A DNA stretch of 64,000 nucleotides, taken from positions 471,001-535,000 of the forward strand of contig JABMCL010001460.1 in the NCBI GenBank assembly GCA_018857735.1. Direction: 5' to 3'. The translations under genes were made by a program, and so were the position numbers. The notes beneath the pieces were generated by a model. The model searched no databases. It was not told where the DNA came from and saw nothing but the letters and a program-made list of their open reading frames with translations. Shown one piece after another: positions 21,086 through 31,393 of the stretch; positions within the stretch are counted from its first letter, which is position 1; each line of letters begins with the position of its first letter. The stretch is from Alviniconcha marisindica. Its lineage: Eukaryota > Mollusca > Gastropoda > Provannidae.

Positions 21086-22714
21086 TACGAGCGCTCTGGG
21101 CCTCGTTCTGTTTCAGATTTCTAACCACAGAGAGTTAGAATTCATGTGGGTTGATAGCATTTTGAAAACAACAAAAAAGACGGGCACATTCCCGTTTTTT
21201 TTTTTTTTGGGGGGGGGGGGGGGGGGGTTGTTGGTTGTTGTGGTCTCCTCCTACTCCTGGTACAGAAACAGTCGTACGGGAGAAGAGGAGTGAAGTTATC
21301 GTGGGATGTGAAATTCAATACTGACTTCTCTGTCAGTCAACGAAAACGGGGGCAAAGCTAGGAAATCATACACATTGACAAGGGCTCCAAGACTAGTTGC
21401 TTGCAGCACAAATTTGACACCAGCCGTGTAGGCGGAGCTAGTGCTAGACTTGGGGGTGGAGTGGGGGGGGGGCGGGCGGTGTAGGGCGTTTGGGGGGGGG
21501 GGGAGAGAGAGGCATCAGAGGGAGAATTGATAGAGAAGGGGAAAAAAATGTAGGTCATACGACATTGCCTCATCCGCCTCTTCCTCCCCTTCAGCAGATT
21601 TGCAGTAATAAAAAAAAAAAGAGAGAAAAAAAGAAGAAGCTGAAAATAGCAGCAGTGAATATCGAACAGTGTGTAATTTTGCCAGCCCGGCCACTTAGAA
21701 CTCCGTCATTATCACGCAACTGCGCTGAACAAGACGTACTTTTGGAAGGAACATCTAGGCCACGTTGAGGTGGTGGAGAAGAAAACGCTCTCTTTCCTCT
21801 CTGCTCAGCCTGAGGCTGTTAGCTGTACGTATCTTCTTTTCGTCCGCTGCAATATTGGGTGATTATTGATTTGGACGACTGTGAGCAGACTTTTTTGGGT
21901 TGTTGTTCGCGGCTATTCAAGTAGGTGATGGTGTGTGTTTTCAGTTCAGTGGTGTGTGTGTGTGTGTGTGTATGTGTGTGTATGTGCTGGAAGTTTGTCA
22001 GTACTTTTTCTTCTTTTCAGTTTGAGAGCAGCCGTCGGAAAACTTAGTTAAAGGCATCGTTTGTGGCTGAAAGAAAGCAGCGGAACAGGAATAATAAGTT
22101 GAACGCTGAATGTTTTATTGATTAGGCCCATTTCAATGGAGGTTTGCACATGTCAGAATCTCCTAAGGTGAATTCTACTTATGTACATTGCATCCCGTCT
22201 GTGCGAAATACGCAAAAGTTAGAGAACAATACGTACCCAAGAAATATTTCATTAGCCCTTCAAGTTAGCACTCCTGCTTGCTGCAACAAGTACGGAATAA
22301 TAAGTATCTGTGTCAGACTGAAAATAATATCTGTTAAGGATGGTGGTGGTGGTGGAGGAGGGGGGGGGGGAGTGTGGACGTGAGTGAGTGTGTGTGTGTG
22401 TGTGCTCGCGTGCCTGCGCGTTTAATGATTTTGACTTGAGTGTGCCGTGATCAATATTCTTTTTGTCCGGCTTAAGCTGTTAGACAGCCCATAGGAAAAA
22501 AAATTGGACAGTGATCTTTCTTCTTCTTTCTTTTTCTCTCTCTCAGCAGTCGAAGAGTTATGTAAACCAGATTGTTTTTGCGCGGGACCCTGGTATGTAT
22601 TTAACGGTGATAACTGACACGTGTTGAGAGAGACTCAGCGAAATAGATTTTCTGTTTGTCCTTTTATGGAGACCACCGCATATCAGTGAGATTTTTCGCT
22701 TGTGCACAATTGCT
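21086..22714. other. Mostly unique sequence, no gene recognised
   Basis: Contains a T/G homopolymer pair (21197-21228), G-rich patches (21450-21505 and 22336-22372) and GT runs (21951-21985 and 22386-22402). The unique part 21640-22330 shows no recognisable exon. Confidence 0.5.
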
Positions 22715-22862
22715 TCCACTGCGGATACACCTGTGGTGGAGTTTATGTATCTTGTATTTACTCGCATGACAGATGAGTTACCGCGATAGGCGACTTGGGT
22801 CTGTTGTTGGGTTTGCACGACGTCTTTCGAGCGCTAATTAACTCCCTTGTTTGTGGATTGAG
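22715..22862 (+). mobile_element. Family F dispersed repeat, copy 3
   Basis: Runs CTGTGGTGGAGTTTATGTAT, CTTGTATTTACTCGCATG, GAGTTACCGCGATAGGCGAC, then TTTCGAGCGCTAATTAACTC. It matches the right arm of the 20.9-kb foldback with more divergence. A paired CTTGTTTGTGGATTGAG end is shared. Confidence 0.72.
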
Positions 22863-23584
22863 CTTTCACCGAGGTTCGCAGAGCACTTTTTGTACCAGTC
22901 TCCATTGACATTGTCCCTGATCAGACGTCAAGGTGGCAGCAGCGTCAGGAAGATTAGCCTGAAAGTTGTGGCTTTTGGAGAGGTTTCTATGAAGGCCAAA
23001 ACGTGCGTGGTGTTCGAAGAAGAAGAAGAGAAGACCTCACGGCTTCGTAGTAGCAATGGCCGTCGGTTATTGCCTGTGAAAAAAACACACCCAGCAACCC
23101 CGTCAGCAGTAATGAATAGTGGATAACAACAGCAAGGTTAACACTTAGGGCTGATATTCCCCCCCCCCACCCCCCCTCTCTCTCTCTCTCTCTCCCCGCC
23201 CCTCCTCCGATTGGCCTGAATCCAATTAAGGAATCTGGTTACCATGGTGGCTTCTCCCCCACAAACTGTCTACCCACTTGTCCACATTTACATCCCTAAC
23301 TTCTTCTCCAAGTGTTTGTGGGTGGACTGGAAGGGAAGGCAGAGAACGTATTTGTGTTGTTTCACAGGCGATTGGAGCCTAATCACACGGAAAGCTCACA
23401 CTTATTATCCCAGGCCACTGGTGAACCCAGAGGCTCGTGGAATGAACAGCCATCGTTTGTGAGCTAGTTAGCATTGCCATCGTTTAAAATTGCTGTCCGA
23501 ACCTCTCCAGCACAGCGGTCACTGACCACGTGGGTGAGCCGAGTTGCAGGATTTTTACAAGTACTGTTCAGATGGTGAAGTACG

Positions 23585-23637
<53 letters not shown>

Positions 23638-23884
23638 CGAATACGAGAGAGAGAGCTGCATTGATTATCCATCCGAGTGTCGCAAATGCAGCGAGTGTGT
23701 ATCACGAAACTTTAGACAACTGTCAAAATAGTATACCAGATACGTATGTAAACTGAAATGTGTGCGATACGACTTCTTTTTTTCTCTTATTCTTTTTCTC
23801 ACAAAGAACTGATCAGGTTATAAAGTGTTAAAAAAAGAAGGGTCTCCAGAATAATGAAAGATAACAAAAATCAAAAACTGACCC
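22863..23884. other. Unique sequence with CT and AG repeats
   Basis: C/CT tract at 23161-23206 and AG tract at 23588-23634 with a short continuation to 23656. No gene recognised. Confidence 0.5.
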
Positions 23885-24104
23885 CACAGAAACCGAAACC
23901 ATAAGGCTTATTAGGGATTCCTGCATTAAGATGGGCAGCGATGAGAGCCATTTTAATGTTTCAGTAGGAAGTGATGAACAAAGTCAAAAGACAGTGTCCA
24001 CAAACCACAACCTTTTTGAAGAGAACGGAGAGCCGAAGCGGTATCGAACCGAGGTCCTTCCGCTTACCAGCCTAACGCCTTACCGCTAGGCCAAACCGGC
24101 TCAC
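23885..24104 (-). mobile_element. SINE B1, reverse, with internal deletion
   Basis: Reversed B box GGTATCGAACC (24040-24050) and A box CCGCTAGGCCA (24083-24093). The B1/A tail (GAAACCATAAGGCTTATTAG) is joined directly to the body at TTCCTGCATTAAGATGGGCA, so the usual C-rich linker is missing. The intact boxes mean the head could still be bound by TFIIIC, though transcription is unproven. Confidence 0.88.
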
Positions 24105-24333
24105 AGGGGAAAAAGTTGAGAAAGAACGCCTTTTATAGTTTCAGTGGTATATGACTAGACACCGCCAACTTCCGGCAAGTATACCGTCTTCCAAGGTTCC
24201 AAGCATCGAACGAACAGTTAGGTCACTCCAGAGCAATGGAAAAATAGACGTAACAAGTATGGAAGGTGAATTTATGGGCGTTATAAAATAAACAGAAAAA
24301 AGGAAGAACAGGAATTGGGTTCACACATGTGTA

Positions 24334-24335
<2 letters not shown>

Positions 24336-24397
<62 letters not shown>
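24336..24397. repeat. (CA)n microsatellite
   Basis: Pure CA repeat followed by an A run. Confidence 0.96.
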
Positions 24398-24419
24398 CTT
24401 AAAAAAAAAAAAAAATCGG

Positions 24420-25125
24420 ACTAAAGAAATGGCTATTTCCAGTGGCTGTTGCAGAGAAGTCACGGTACACATACAAGTCAAACTGAAGCGACATGCTTTA
24501 AAAATATACAAAGATTTGCACTGAAGAAATTGCTATTTCCAGTTGCTGGTGCCGAGAATTCACGGTACACGTACAAGTCAGACTGAAGTGACATGTCCCA
24601 CACAAATTCTGACTGAAGAAATAGCTTTTTCCAGTGGCTGTTGCCGAGAAGTCACGGTACACGTACAAGTCGGACTGAAGTAACATGTCCAACAAAAATT
24701 CTGACTGAAGAAATTGCTATTTCCAGTGGGTGTTGCCGAGAAGTCACGGTACACGTACAAGTCAGACTGAAGTAACATGTCCAACAAATGTTCTGACTGA
24801 AGAAATTACTATTTCTAGTGGCTGTTGCCGAGAAGTCACGATACACGAACAAGTCAGACTGAAGTAACATGTCCAACAAATGTTTTGACTGAAGAAATAG
24901 CTTTTTTCCAGAGGCTGTTGCCGAGAAGTAACATGCTTAAAAAATATACAAAAATTTGCACTGAAGAAATACCTATTTCCAGTGGCTGTTGCCGAGAAGT
25001 CACGGTACACGTAGTTGTATGTAAGTCAGACTGAAGTAACCAACAAAAATTCCGACTGAAGAAATAGCTTTTTCCAGTGGCTGTTGCCGAGAAGTCACGG
25101 TACACGTACAAGTCAGACCGAAGTG
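24420..25125. repeat. 92-bp minisatellite, about 7.5 copies
   Basis: Units begin GACTGAAGAAAT and contain TTTCCAGTGGCTGTTGCCGA, GAAGTCACGGTACACGTACA and AGTCAGACTGAAGTAACATG. Starts at 24611, 24703, 24795 and 24887 are exactly 92 bp apart. One unit has lost ~20 bp, and two have an AAAAATATACAAARATTTGC variant end. 92 is not a multiple of three and every frame is interrupted, so coding is unlikely. Confidence 0.95.
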
Positions 25126-26077
25126 TTGATTCTCTGCCCAACTGCTCTGATCGGCCTGACCTCGAGCGGCGGGTGCGCATACCTCGCGGTTAGTGCGCCG
25201 TCATTCTCCCCACCCGTGCGCCAGAAGGATTCTGGTATTGATACATTGATCCCGGCCAGCGGTGCCCCTGTTTGCCCAGACTTATCATCTCAGCAGCAGG
25301 CGCACCTCTTTATAGCGCCAGCCTCTTCAGTTTATATGATATGTATTTTGTTGTGTTGCGAGCAGAGATCGCGGGGAAAGTGTGCACCATGTGAGGGAGG
25401 CACAGCCGCTTGCTGTCTTCATTCTGTAGTCAGCTGCTGCAGGCACATGACCGAGTGGTATGCCAGGTTTACTGCCCCTGCCCCCCCAACCTCCCCCTTC
25501 CCCCTCCCCGATCAGAGTAAGTAACTTGGTGTTTTACGCCCAGTCAGTCCGTATGAGACCTACACATACAGAAGGGTTAAAAAACAAACAACAACAAACC
25601 ACCACCACCACCACCAACAACAACACACGCACGCACGCACGCATACATGCATGCATTCATGCATGCACGCACACACGACTTGACTTTGTGTACCTTCAGT
25701 TTTTACACGCACCCACAAAAACCCACCACCACCAACAACAACAAAAAACACGCTGATTTTATTTACAGAAAACAAAAAGGCGCGCAAAAATTCTCGTGGA
25801 AAACACCTTTATTTTCAAGCAACAACAGGCGGGGGCAGATAATAATTATACCCCAACAAACGGTGGTAAATTTGGTGTCAGTTAGTGCTGGAGTTTTCAA
25901 ATGATGAATTGATTTGTGCCGAGTGTTCACGGGCTGGGGCGCTCTCGCTGACGCATGGGCCCAGCTGTTGTGTGAGTTAGCGCACTTGTGTGTGTGTGTG
26001 TACGCAAGTGCATAACACGGACACATTTGCACAGACACGCTGCGGCTAGGAGACATTTTGGGGGCGGGTAGGGGGGA
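25126..26077. other. Unique sequence with a family K fragment and short repeats
   Basis: A reversed family K piece (AACTTGGTGTTTTACGCCCA) lies at 25516-25560. CACG/CATG repeats lie at 25624-25676 and ACC/AAC repeats nearby. No gene recognised. Confidence 0.5.
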
Positions 26078-26136
26078 GAGAGAGAGGGGGGGGGGGGGGG
26101 TAGGCACGAATGCATGTCGGACAACCTAAACTTTAT

Positions 26137-26186
<50 letters not shown>

Positions 26187-26205
26187 CGAGAGAGAGAGAG
26201 AGAGG
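26071..26205. repeat. G-rich and (AG)n tracts
   Basis: G/AG tract at 26071-26101 and AG tract at 26137-26205. Confidence 0.93.
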
Positions 26206-26264
26206 CTTCTGCTTCCGAACAGACCCACTGTATTCTAGTCGTATGAGACTGTAAAGGAATGAAT

Positions 26265-26345
26265 CTAGCCTTTTGAAATACCCGCCGGTGGCTACAGCGC
26301 TGTTTAGTTACATGGCTGGTGCCGCGTGAAACTGTGGATGCACAT
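26265..26345 (+). mobile_element. Family G fragment
   Basis: GGTGGCTACAGCGCTGTTTA and GGCTGGTGCCGCGTGAAACT match 55187-55233. Only the left part of the family is present. Confidence 0.55.
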
Positions 26346-26911
26346 TTGTGTTACTGTTTCTGTTTGTGCCAGCTTTTACTTGCTTGATGCCTTGGTGATA
26401 GTCGCCAGCACATTCATGCACAACGAAAGTAAATTCCTGTACACGGGTTTTGGTTTTGTTTGTTTGTAGTGCCAGTGATCACCACTGATCGACAGTGATC
26501 ACCGGTGATTAGCCGTGAGCGCAACCGTGCACAAAAAGTACATTTCTGTTCGCCTCATTGTTGATCGTCAGTCACGGTGCTTACGTACCCAAAAGTCGAT
26601 TTTTCACAAGGCTAGTGTCGAAAAATAAGTACATTCCGTCAAGCCTTTTTGTTGGAGTGGTGGTAATGATTTGTGTTTTTTTATATTTTAAATTAGACTA
26701 AATTAGTGCTTTTTTTAATCGTGTCGTTTTGCGTCATCATCATTATCACATGGATCTCATTACTCGTGTGACTTGTTTCACCAGGTATCAGTCCTTGTCG
26801 TTTGCTTAAAAAATAAGAAAAAAGACTAGCTTACTATTATTGTATTAACAATAAGATGTGAATATCACACAAGCACGCACGCATAGTTATTTAACTAGTG
26901 GTGTGGGTTGT
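26346..26911. other. Unique sequence, no gene recognised
   Basis: A cluster of GTGATCACC-like palindromic words lies at 26475-26512. Otherwise unique and partly AT-rich. Confidence 0.5.
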
Positions 26912-26987
26912 GTGTTAATAACTAATTGAAATCAACCGCAAAGAGGTTGAAACCTGTTTGCGGTTGATTTTAGTTGGTTATTAACAC
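26912..26987 (+). ncRNA. 76-nt hairpin, paired throughout if transcribed from +
   Basis: Arms 26912-26942 and 26957-26987 (31 nt each) are complementary. The three positions that are not Watson-Crick are all G-U pairs when read as + strand RNA. The stem resumes inside as AGGU/ACCU after a G-G mismatch. A minus-strand transcript would have A-C mismatches at the same places. Size resembles a pre-miRNA, but the loop is very small, so a decayed foldback transposon is an equal alternative. Confidence 0.4.
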
Positions 26988-27017
26988 GCTCTTATTTTGT
27001 ACAGCATCTTATTTTGA

Positions 27018-27086
27018 CAGCGCAGCGAGTTTGTGTACACCAGAGAATAGCGCTATACAAAAGTTATCTATTATTATTATTGTACG
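27018..27086 (+). mobile_element. Family E-type retroelement tail
   Basis: AGAATAGCGCTATACAAAAG followed by TTATCTATTATTATTATTG. An AGCGCTATACAAA end with ATT repeats is a widespread invertebrate SINE/LINE 3' end. Confidence 0.55.
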
Positions 27087-27343
27087 ATGGGCTTCAGCGA
27101 TTTCATATTCTATGGTCAGTTGACTAACTTATTTGCATCTCAGAACCATCGATGAATGTGAAGACTGTTTTGTGGTCGCTTCGCGCCTGTCTGCCTGCAC
27201 ACGTGCCAGCTGTTGGCCACGTAACATCAGGAGGTTGTTATTTACACGCAGTAGGTTTGTTTGTTTTTTTCGCCGACGAGAGGCTTAGGCTAGGGGTAAT
27301 CGGAAATGCGAGCTGCATAAAAACTCTCTGTCTCTGGCAGACT

Positions 27344-27403
27344 CTTGTCTCTCTCTCCCCCCCCCCCCCCCCCTTTTGTGTGTGTGTGTGTGTGGTGTGT
27401 GTG

Positions 27404-27499
<96 letters not shown>

Positions 27500-27590
27500 G
27501 TTCTCTTTCTGTCTCTCTCTCCCCACCCCCCACCCCCCTCCCCCCTCTCTCTCCGCCCCGCCTCTACATCTGTCTGACTCTCTCTCGTTG
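27344..27590. repeat. C / GT / GCGT / GC / GT / CT compound microsatellite
   Basis: A C run (27356-27374) is followed by GT, GCGT, GC and GT repeats (27377-27500), then CT/C-rich sequence. The central part is a strong Z-DNA candidate. Confidence 0.96.
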
Positions 27591-27768
27591 TGTGTCATTA
27601 ACGCGTATTTATTTAACTGATATAGTTACGGTAACTGCATCATTTTTGTTGAGTGCTATATAATTATGTATGTATAATTCTGTTGCACTGTGGGCTTTCA
27701 TTGGCTTTAGATATTGCCGTGTGCCAGCGGTTTGAACACGCCTAAAAATAACGACACTGTGTAACACG

Positions 27769-28075
27769 GTGCTTTAACGTCCACAGACATGATAAGGCTT
27801 ATTAGGGGCGGTTGGTGGGGGGGGGGGGGGGGGGGGGGGGGAGGGGAGGTATATACCTATCGCTACACTGTCACCACCAGAATGACTTCTGTATTAAGGG
27901 TGGGCCGCTGGGCAGCGTTGAGAACCATTTTAATGTTTCCTTGTGAGGGACAAAGTCACAAGATAGTGTCCACAGACCGCAACTTTTGAAGAGGAAAGGA
28001 GAGCCGAAGCGGAATCGAGCCGAGGCCCTTCTGCTTACCAGCCTAACGCCTTACCTCTAGGCCAAACCGGCTCAC
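27769..28075 (-). mobile_element. SINE B1, reverse, near full length
   Basis: Order on the minus strand: head with A box (28054-28064) and B box (28011-28021), body with GGTTGCGGTCTGTGGACACT-like sequence, a linker expanded to a G run on + (27819-27841), and the B1/A tail ending TTAAAGCACCG. It shows that the C-rich SINE linker can seed a homopolymer. Confidence 0.92.
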
Positions 28076-28336
28076 GACTGCGTCTAAAGTGAACCTACGT
28101 ACACTGAAAGTTGAAACCCTGAAACCCCTGTCAGGGGTAGCAAAATCTAGAACGCATCGTCTGTATGGAGCGCTTGTGTAATGTACTCTATACACGTAAT
28201 AGTATGTAATAATTAAAATGTGTGTGTTCTAGACGGGGATGGGAAAAGGGTGGTTGCTAGTAGAGCTCTAGCAGTGGTGTTTGACCGGTTACGCTTACAG
28301 TAACAACTGACTGACTGGTTTCCGCGAACCACTTTT
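28076..28336. other. Unique CpG-rich sequence
   Basis: No recognisable feature. Confidence 0.5.
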
Positions 28337-28501
28337 GCCACCTTGTAGTTGACATCATTATTAGGGACAAGTTGTGACCAATGCCGAAGCACGGTTCAAT
28401 AATTTGTTACGTCCACGTTAACCAGAAGGCTCGTTAGGACGGACAGCTCAGGACGGCCACCTCGACTCTCACACAGCTCCTGAACTATGGCCACCTTGTA
28501 G
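28337..28501 (-). mobile_element. Family D element with perfect 12-bp TSD
   Basis: GCCACCTTGTAG occurs at 28337-28348 and 28490-28501. The reversed D element between them (28349-28489) has the second tail module, the CCGAAGCACGGTTCAATA block, the GTTACGTCCACG module and the A-like head ending CTCCTGAACTATG. This fixes the D 5' end at CATAGTTCAGGAGC (sense). Confidence 0.92.
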
Positions 28502-28757
28502 CGCCACACCGGTTTGAGAAAATGTCTAGCGCGATCACAGACTCCAAGCACTGGTTTATGACATCCTTCAACCACTGCCGTATTTAGTTATGCCATAGGG
28601 TCCAGAAAACTGTCCGCTAACGAGCAGTTTTTCGTTGGTGTTCAAACGGTAGTAAGTTTGTTACAAACAACTCAAATAAAACAAGGCGTGTCATTTATAG
28701 CCGCCAATAAAGTTTACACCAGCACAAATAAAACCTCAATCGTTTGAATCGAGAATT
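28502..28757. other. Unique sequence
   Basis: No recognisable feature. Confidence 0.5.
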
Positions 28758-29072
28758 GTGAGCCGGTTTGGCCTAGCGGTAAGGCGTTAGGTTGGTAAGC
28801 GGAAGGACCTCGGTTCGATACCGCTTCGGCTCTCCTTTCTCTTCAGAAAGGTTGTGGTTTGTGGACACTGTCTTGTGACTTTGTCCATCACTTCCTACTG
28901 AAACATTAAAATGGCTCTCATCGCTGCCCATCTTAATGCAGAAGTCATTCTGGTGGTGACAGTGTAGCGATAGGTATATAATCTCCCTGTCCCCCCAAAT
29001 CCATACCCCCCTTCCCCCCCTTCTCCCCGTCCCTAATAAGCCGTACGGTTTCTGTGGACGTTAAGCACCATG
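28758..29072 (+). mobile_element. SINE B1, best full-length copy
   Basis: tRNA-like head: GAGCCG pairs with CGGCTC as an acceptor stem; A box TGGCCTAGCGG (28769-28779); B box GGTTCGATACC (28812-28822, one mismatch to GGTTCGANTCC). The body has GTGGTTTGTGGACACTGTCT, CTGAAACATTAAAATGGCTC and ATTCTGGTGGTGACAGTGTA. A C-rich linker follows, then the tail GTCCCTAATAAGCCGTACGG...GGACGTTAAGCACCATG shared with family A. ATCGAGA near both ends is a possible short TSD. The parental tRNA is not assigned. Confidence 0.93.
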
Positions 29073-29184
29073 TTTACTATCGAGACCGACCTCTTTTTTC
29101 TTCTTTTTTCTTTTTAAATCCGGGGTGGATGCTTCTCTTGTTTACGTGCGTGCTTGGGCGCTAGGTTGCTTCTACAGTCTTATC

Positions 29185-29435
29185 AGTATCCGAACCTTTC
29201 GGAGGCCGCTGACCGCGTCGGTGGACAGCTCCGCGGAGATAAAGAGTGCCCCTTTAGTGGCATAACTAAATCTGGCAGAGTTTGGAGGAAGGTGCCGGAA
29301 AGCGGTGCTCGGAGTGTGATTAGTACCCGAACCTTCCGGAGGGTGCTGACCGCGTCGGTGGATGGCTGCGCGGAGATAAAGAGTGCCCCTTCTGGCAGAG
29401 TTTGGAGGAAGGTGCCGGAAAGCGATGCTCGCGAT
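29185..29435. repeat. ~137-bp tandem duplication
   Basis: GTAYCCGAACCTTYCGGAGG, GCTGACCGCGTCGGTGGA, GCGGAGATAAAGAGTGCCCC and GGCAGAGTTTGGAGGAAGGT occur in the same order in two adjacent copies (from ~29187 and ~29324). The second lacks ~18 bp (TTAGTGGCATAACTAAA). GC-rich. No family recognised. Confidence 0.9.
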
Positions 29436-29776
29436 CACTGCATGTGATAGTACGTAACATTGAATGGACAGTAGGCGGCCCGTGCGCCATCATCAGCACA
29501 GCCCTCGAAGCCCGTTCAGCCGGGCGCCACTTCTGACGAGGCCTAATTATGTGTGGGTTCATTGCTGCTGAAGCTGTTGATGCTGTGCACTTTTACTACA
29601 GTGGACTGTCGCATGGTGTTCATCGCGAGACACGGCGAGAGATAATTATCTTGTGTGGGGGGTAATTAAGGTTACTACTGTGCTATTGCCGTTTTGCTGG
29701 CTTTGTTCGTCGAGCACAGAGCTGTTGCTGTTTGAAAAAGGTTGCCCGGGACTGGTTCGGTTCCGTGCACACTTGC
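29436..29776. other. Unique sequence, possible conserved non-coding DNA
   Basis: Non-repetitive, with AT-rich words such as CTAATTATG and GATAATTATC among CpG-rich sequence. Nothing coding recognised. Confidence 0.4.
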
Positions 29777-29956
29777 GTGAGCCGATTTTGCCCAGAGGTA
29801 AGGTTAGTTAGGCTGGTAAGCGGACGGCGGCGGTTCGATCCCCTGCTTCGACTGTCCTTTCTCTTCAGAAATTTTGCATTGTGTCAGTTGTGGTTGCTGT
29901 CGTGTGACTTTGCCCCTTACAATTCTTAAGACATTAATAAGGCTGTCCTAGCTGCC
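29777..29956 (+). mobile_element. SINE B, 3'-truncated, fused to a family A array
   Basis: GTGAGCCG head, altered A box TTGCCCAGAGG, B box GGTTCGATCCC (29832-29842) and body to AAGGCTGTCCTAGCTGCC. The rest of the body and tail are replaced by the A array at 29957. Confidence 0.85.
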
Positions 29957-30734
29957 AGAGCTCAGGAGCTGTGTGAAAGTCGAGGTGGGCTCCCCGTTCC
30001 TGATAGTCCGTATGGTCTTTGTGGACGTAAAGCAACATTGAATTTGAACTTGTTGGCTTCAGAGCTCAGGAGCTGTGTGAAAGTAGATTGCCGTCCGGGC
30101 CCCCGTCCTAATTATAGAGTCTTAATGTGGTCTCTTGGAGTAAACACATGAATTTGAACTTGTTGGCTTCAGAGCTCAGGAGCTGTGTGAAAGTAGAGGT
30201 TGCCGTCCTGGGCTCCCCGTCCCTAATAGTCCTTATGGTCTCTATGGACGTAAAGCAACATTGAATTTGAACTTGTTGGCTTCAGAGCTCAGGAGCTGTG
30301 TGAAAGTAGAGGTTGCCGTCCTGGGCTCCCCGTCCCTAATTAGTAGCAGTCCTTAATGTGGTCTCTATGGACGTAAAGCAACATTGAATTTGAATTGTTG
30401 GCTTCAGAGCTCAGGAGCTGTGTGAAAGTAGAGGTTCCGTCCTGGGCTCCCCGTCCCTAATTAGTAGCAGTCCTTAATGTGGTCTCTATGGACGTAAAGC
30501 AACATTGAAGTTGAACTTGTCGGCTTCAGAGTTCAGGAGCTGCGTGAAAGTAGAGGTGGCCGTCTTCGGCTCCCCGTCCCTGTGTGGACGTAAATCAACG
30601 TTGAACTTGAACTGGTTCTATCAGAGCTTAGGAGCTGGGTGAAATTCGAGGTGGCCATCCCGGGCCACTAATAGTCCTTAAATAATTAGGGCCTCTGTGC
30701 TGACGTAAAGCAGCACTGAACTTGAACTCCTAGC
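29957..30734 (+). mobile_element. Family A tandem array, seven units
   Basis: Unit starts at 29958, 30062, 30173, 30285, 30405, 30529 and 30624. Each unit runs from GAGCTCAGGAGCTGTGTGAA to GGACGTAAAGCAACATTGAA plus a short TTGAACTTGTTGGCTTCA junction absent from isolated copies. Units share private variants (GTAGAGGTTGCC for GTCGAGGTGGCC; CTCTATGGACG), so they arose by local amplification rather than independent insertion. Confidence 0.93.
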
Positions 30735-31063
30735 TGCCCGTCTCAGTGCAGAATCATTCTTGTGGTGACAGTGTGGCGTAGTGAGGCATAGTCCGGAGAG
30801 GCACTGGCGGGGACCGCGGTCCCAGGAAGTTGGGCAGTGAGACCATACCTGACGCTACGCTGTCACCACCAGAATGATTTCTGCATTACGATGGGCAGCG
30901 ACGTGAGCCACTTCATTGTTTCGTTAAACGGCGAGGGGCAAAGTCACAAGACGGTGTCCACAAACCACCACTTTTGAAAAGAAAGAGCCGAAGCTTGGAA
31001 TCGAACCGACGTCGTCCGCTTACCGGCCTAACGCCTCCTTACCGCTTGGCCGAACCGGCTCAC
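30735..31063 (-). mobile_element. SINE B2 with an opposing body fragment
   Basis: A short forward piece of the B body (30735-30789) abuts a reversed near-complete B2 copy (about 30790-31063). The reversed copy has its tail at GAGAGGCACTGGCGGGGACC, B box at 30997-31007 and a mutated A box CCGCTTGGCCG at 31042-31052. The opposed body segments could form a hairpin. Confidence 0.85.
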
Positions 31064-31101
31064 ATGGCCCGTTTCTTGGTTGGTTCGATGGTTAGACTTA
31101 A

Positions 31102-31204
31102 TTGTTTAACGCCGAGTTGTCTCCCAAGAGGTACTTGCGCGGACCGAGGTCCCAGGAGGTGGCGGGCAGAAGGAGACTATACCTAACACGCTACACTGTC
31201 ACCA
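31102..31204 (-). mobile_element. SINE B2 tail fragment
   Basis: Reversed B2 tail and linker from TTTAACGCCGAGTTGTCTCC to CTACACTGTCACCA, where a D element interrupts. Confidence 0.8.
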
Positions 31205-31207
31205 TCA

Positions 31208-31376
31208 CATTGTTCAGGAGCTGTGTGAGAAGTCGAGGTGGCCGTCCTGGGCTGTCCGTCCTAACGAGCCTTCTGGTTTCCGTGGACGTAAAGCTATATT
31301 GAACCATGCTTCGGCATTGGTCACAGCTTGTCCCTAATATGTCAACTGACATCTGAGGACATTAAGCATCACTTCA
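31208..31376 (+). mobile_element. Family D element inside a B2 remnant
   Basis: From TTGTTCAGGAGCTGTGTGAG to GAGGACATTAAGCATCAC. SINE body words TGTCACCATCAC on the left and TCATCACCACCAGAATGA on the right suggest insertion in a reversed B copy; the TSD is imperfect. Confidence 0.85.
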
Positions 31377-31393
31377 TCATCACCACCAGAATG

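Noticed and set aside
24420..25125. CRISPR-like array
   Set aside because: Whole 92-bp units are similar without distinct spacers; it is a minisatellite in animal-type DNA.
28758..28835. tRNA gene
   Set aside because: The tRNA-like head is part of a repeated SINE with body and tail; the T stem is imperfect and many copies exist.
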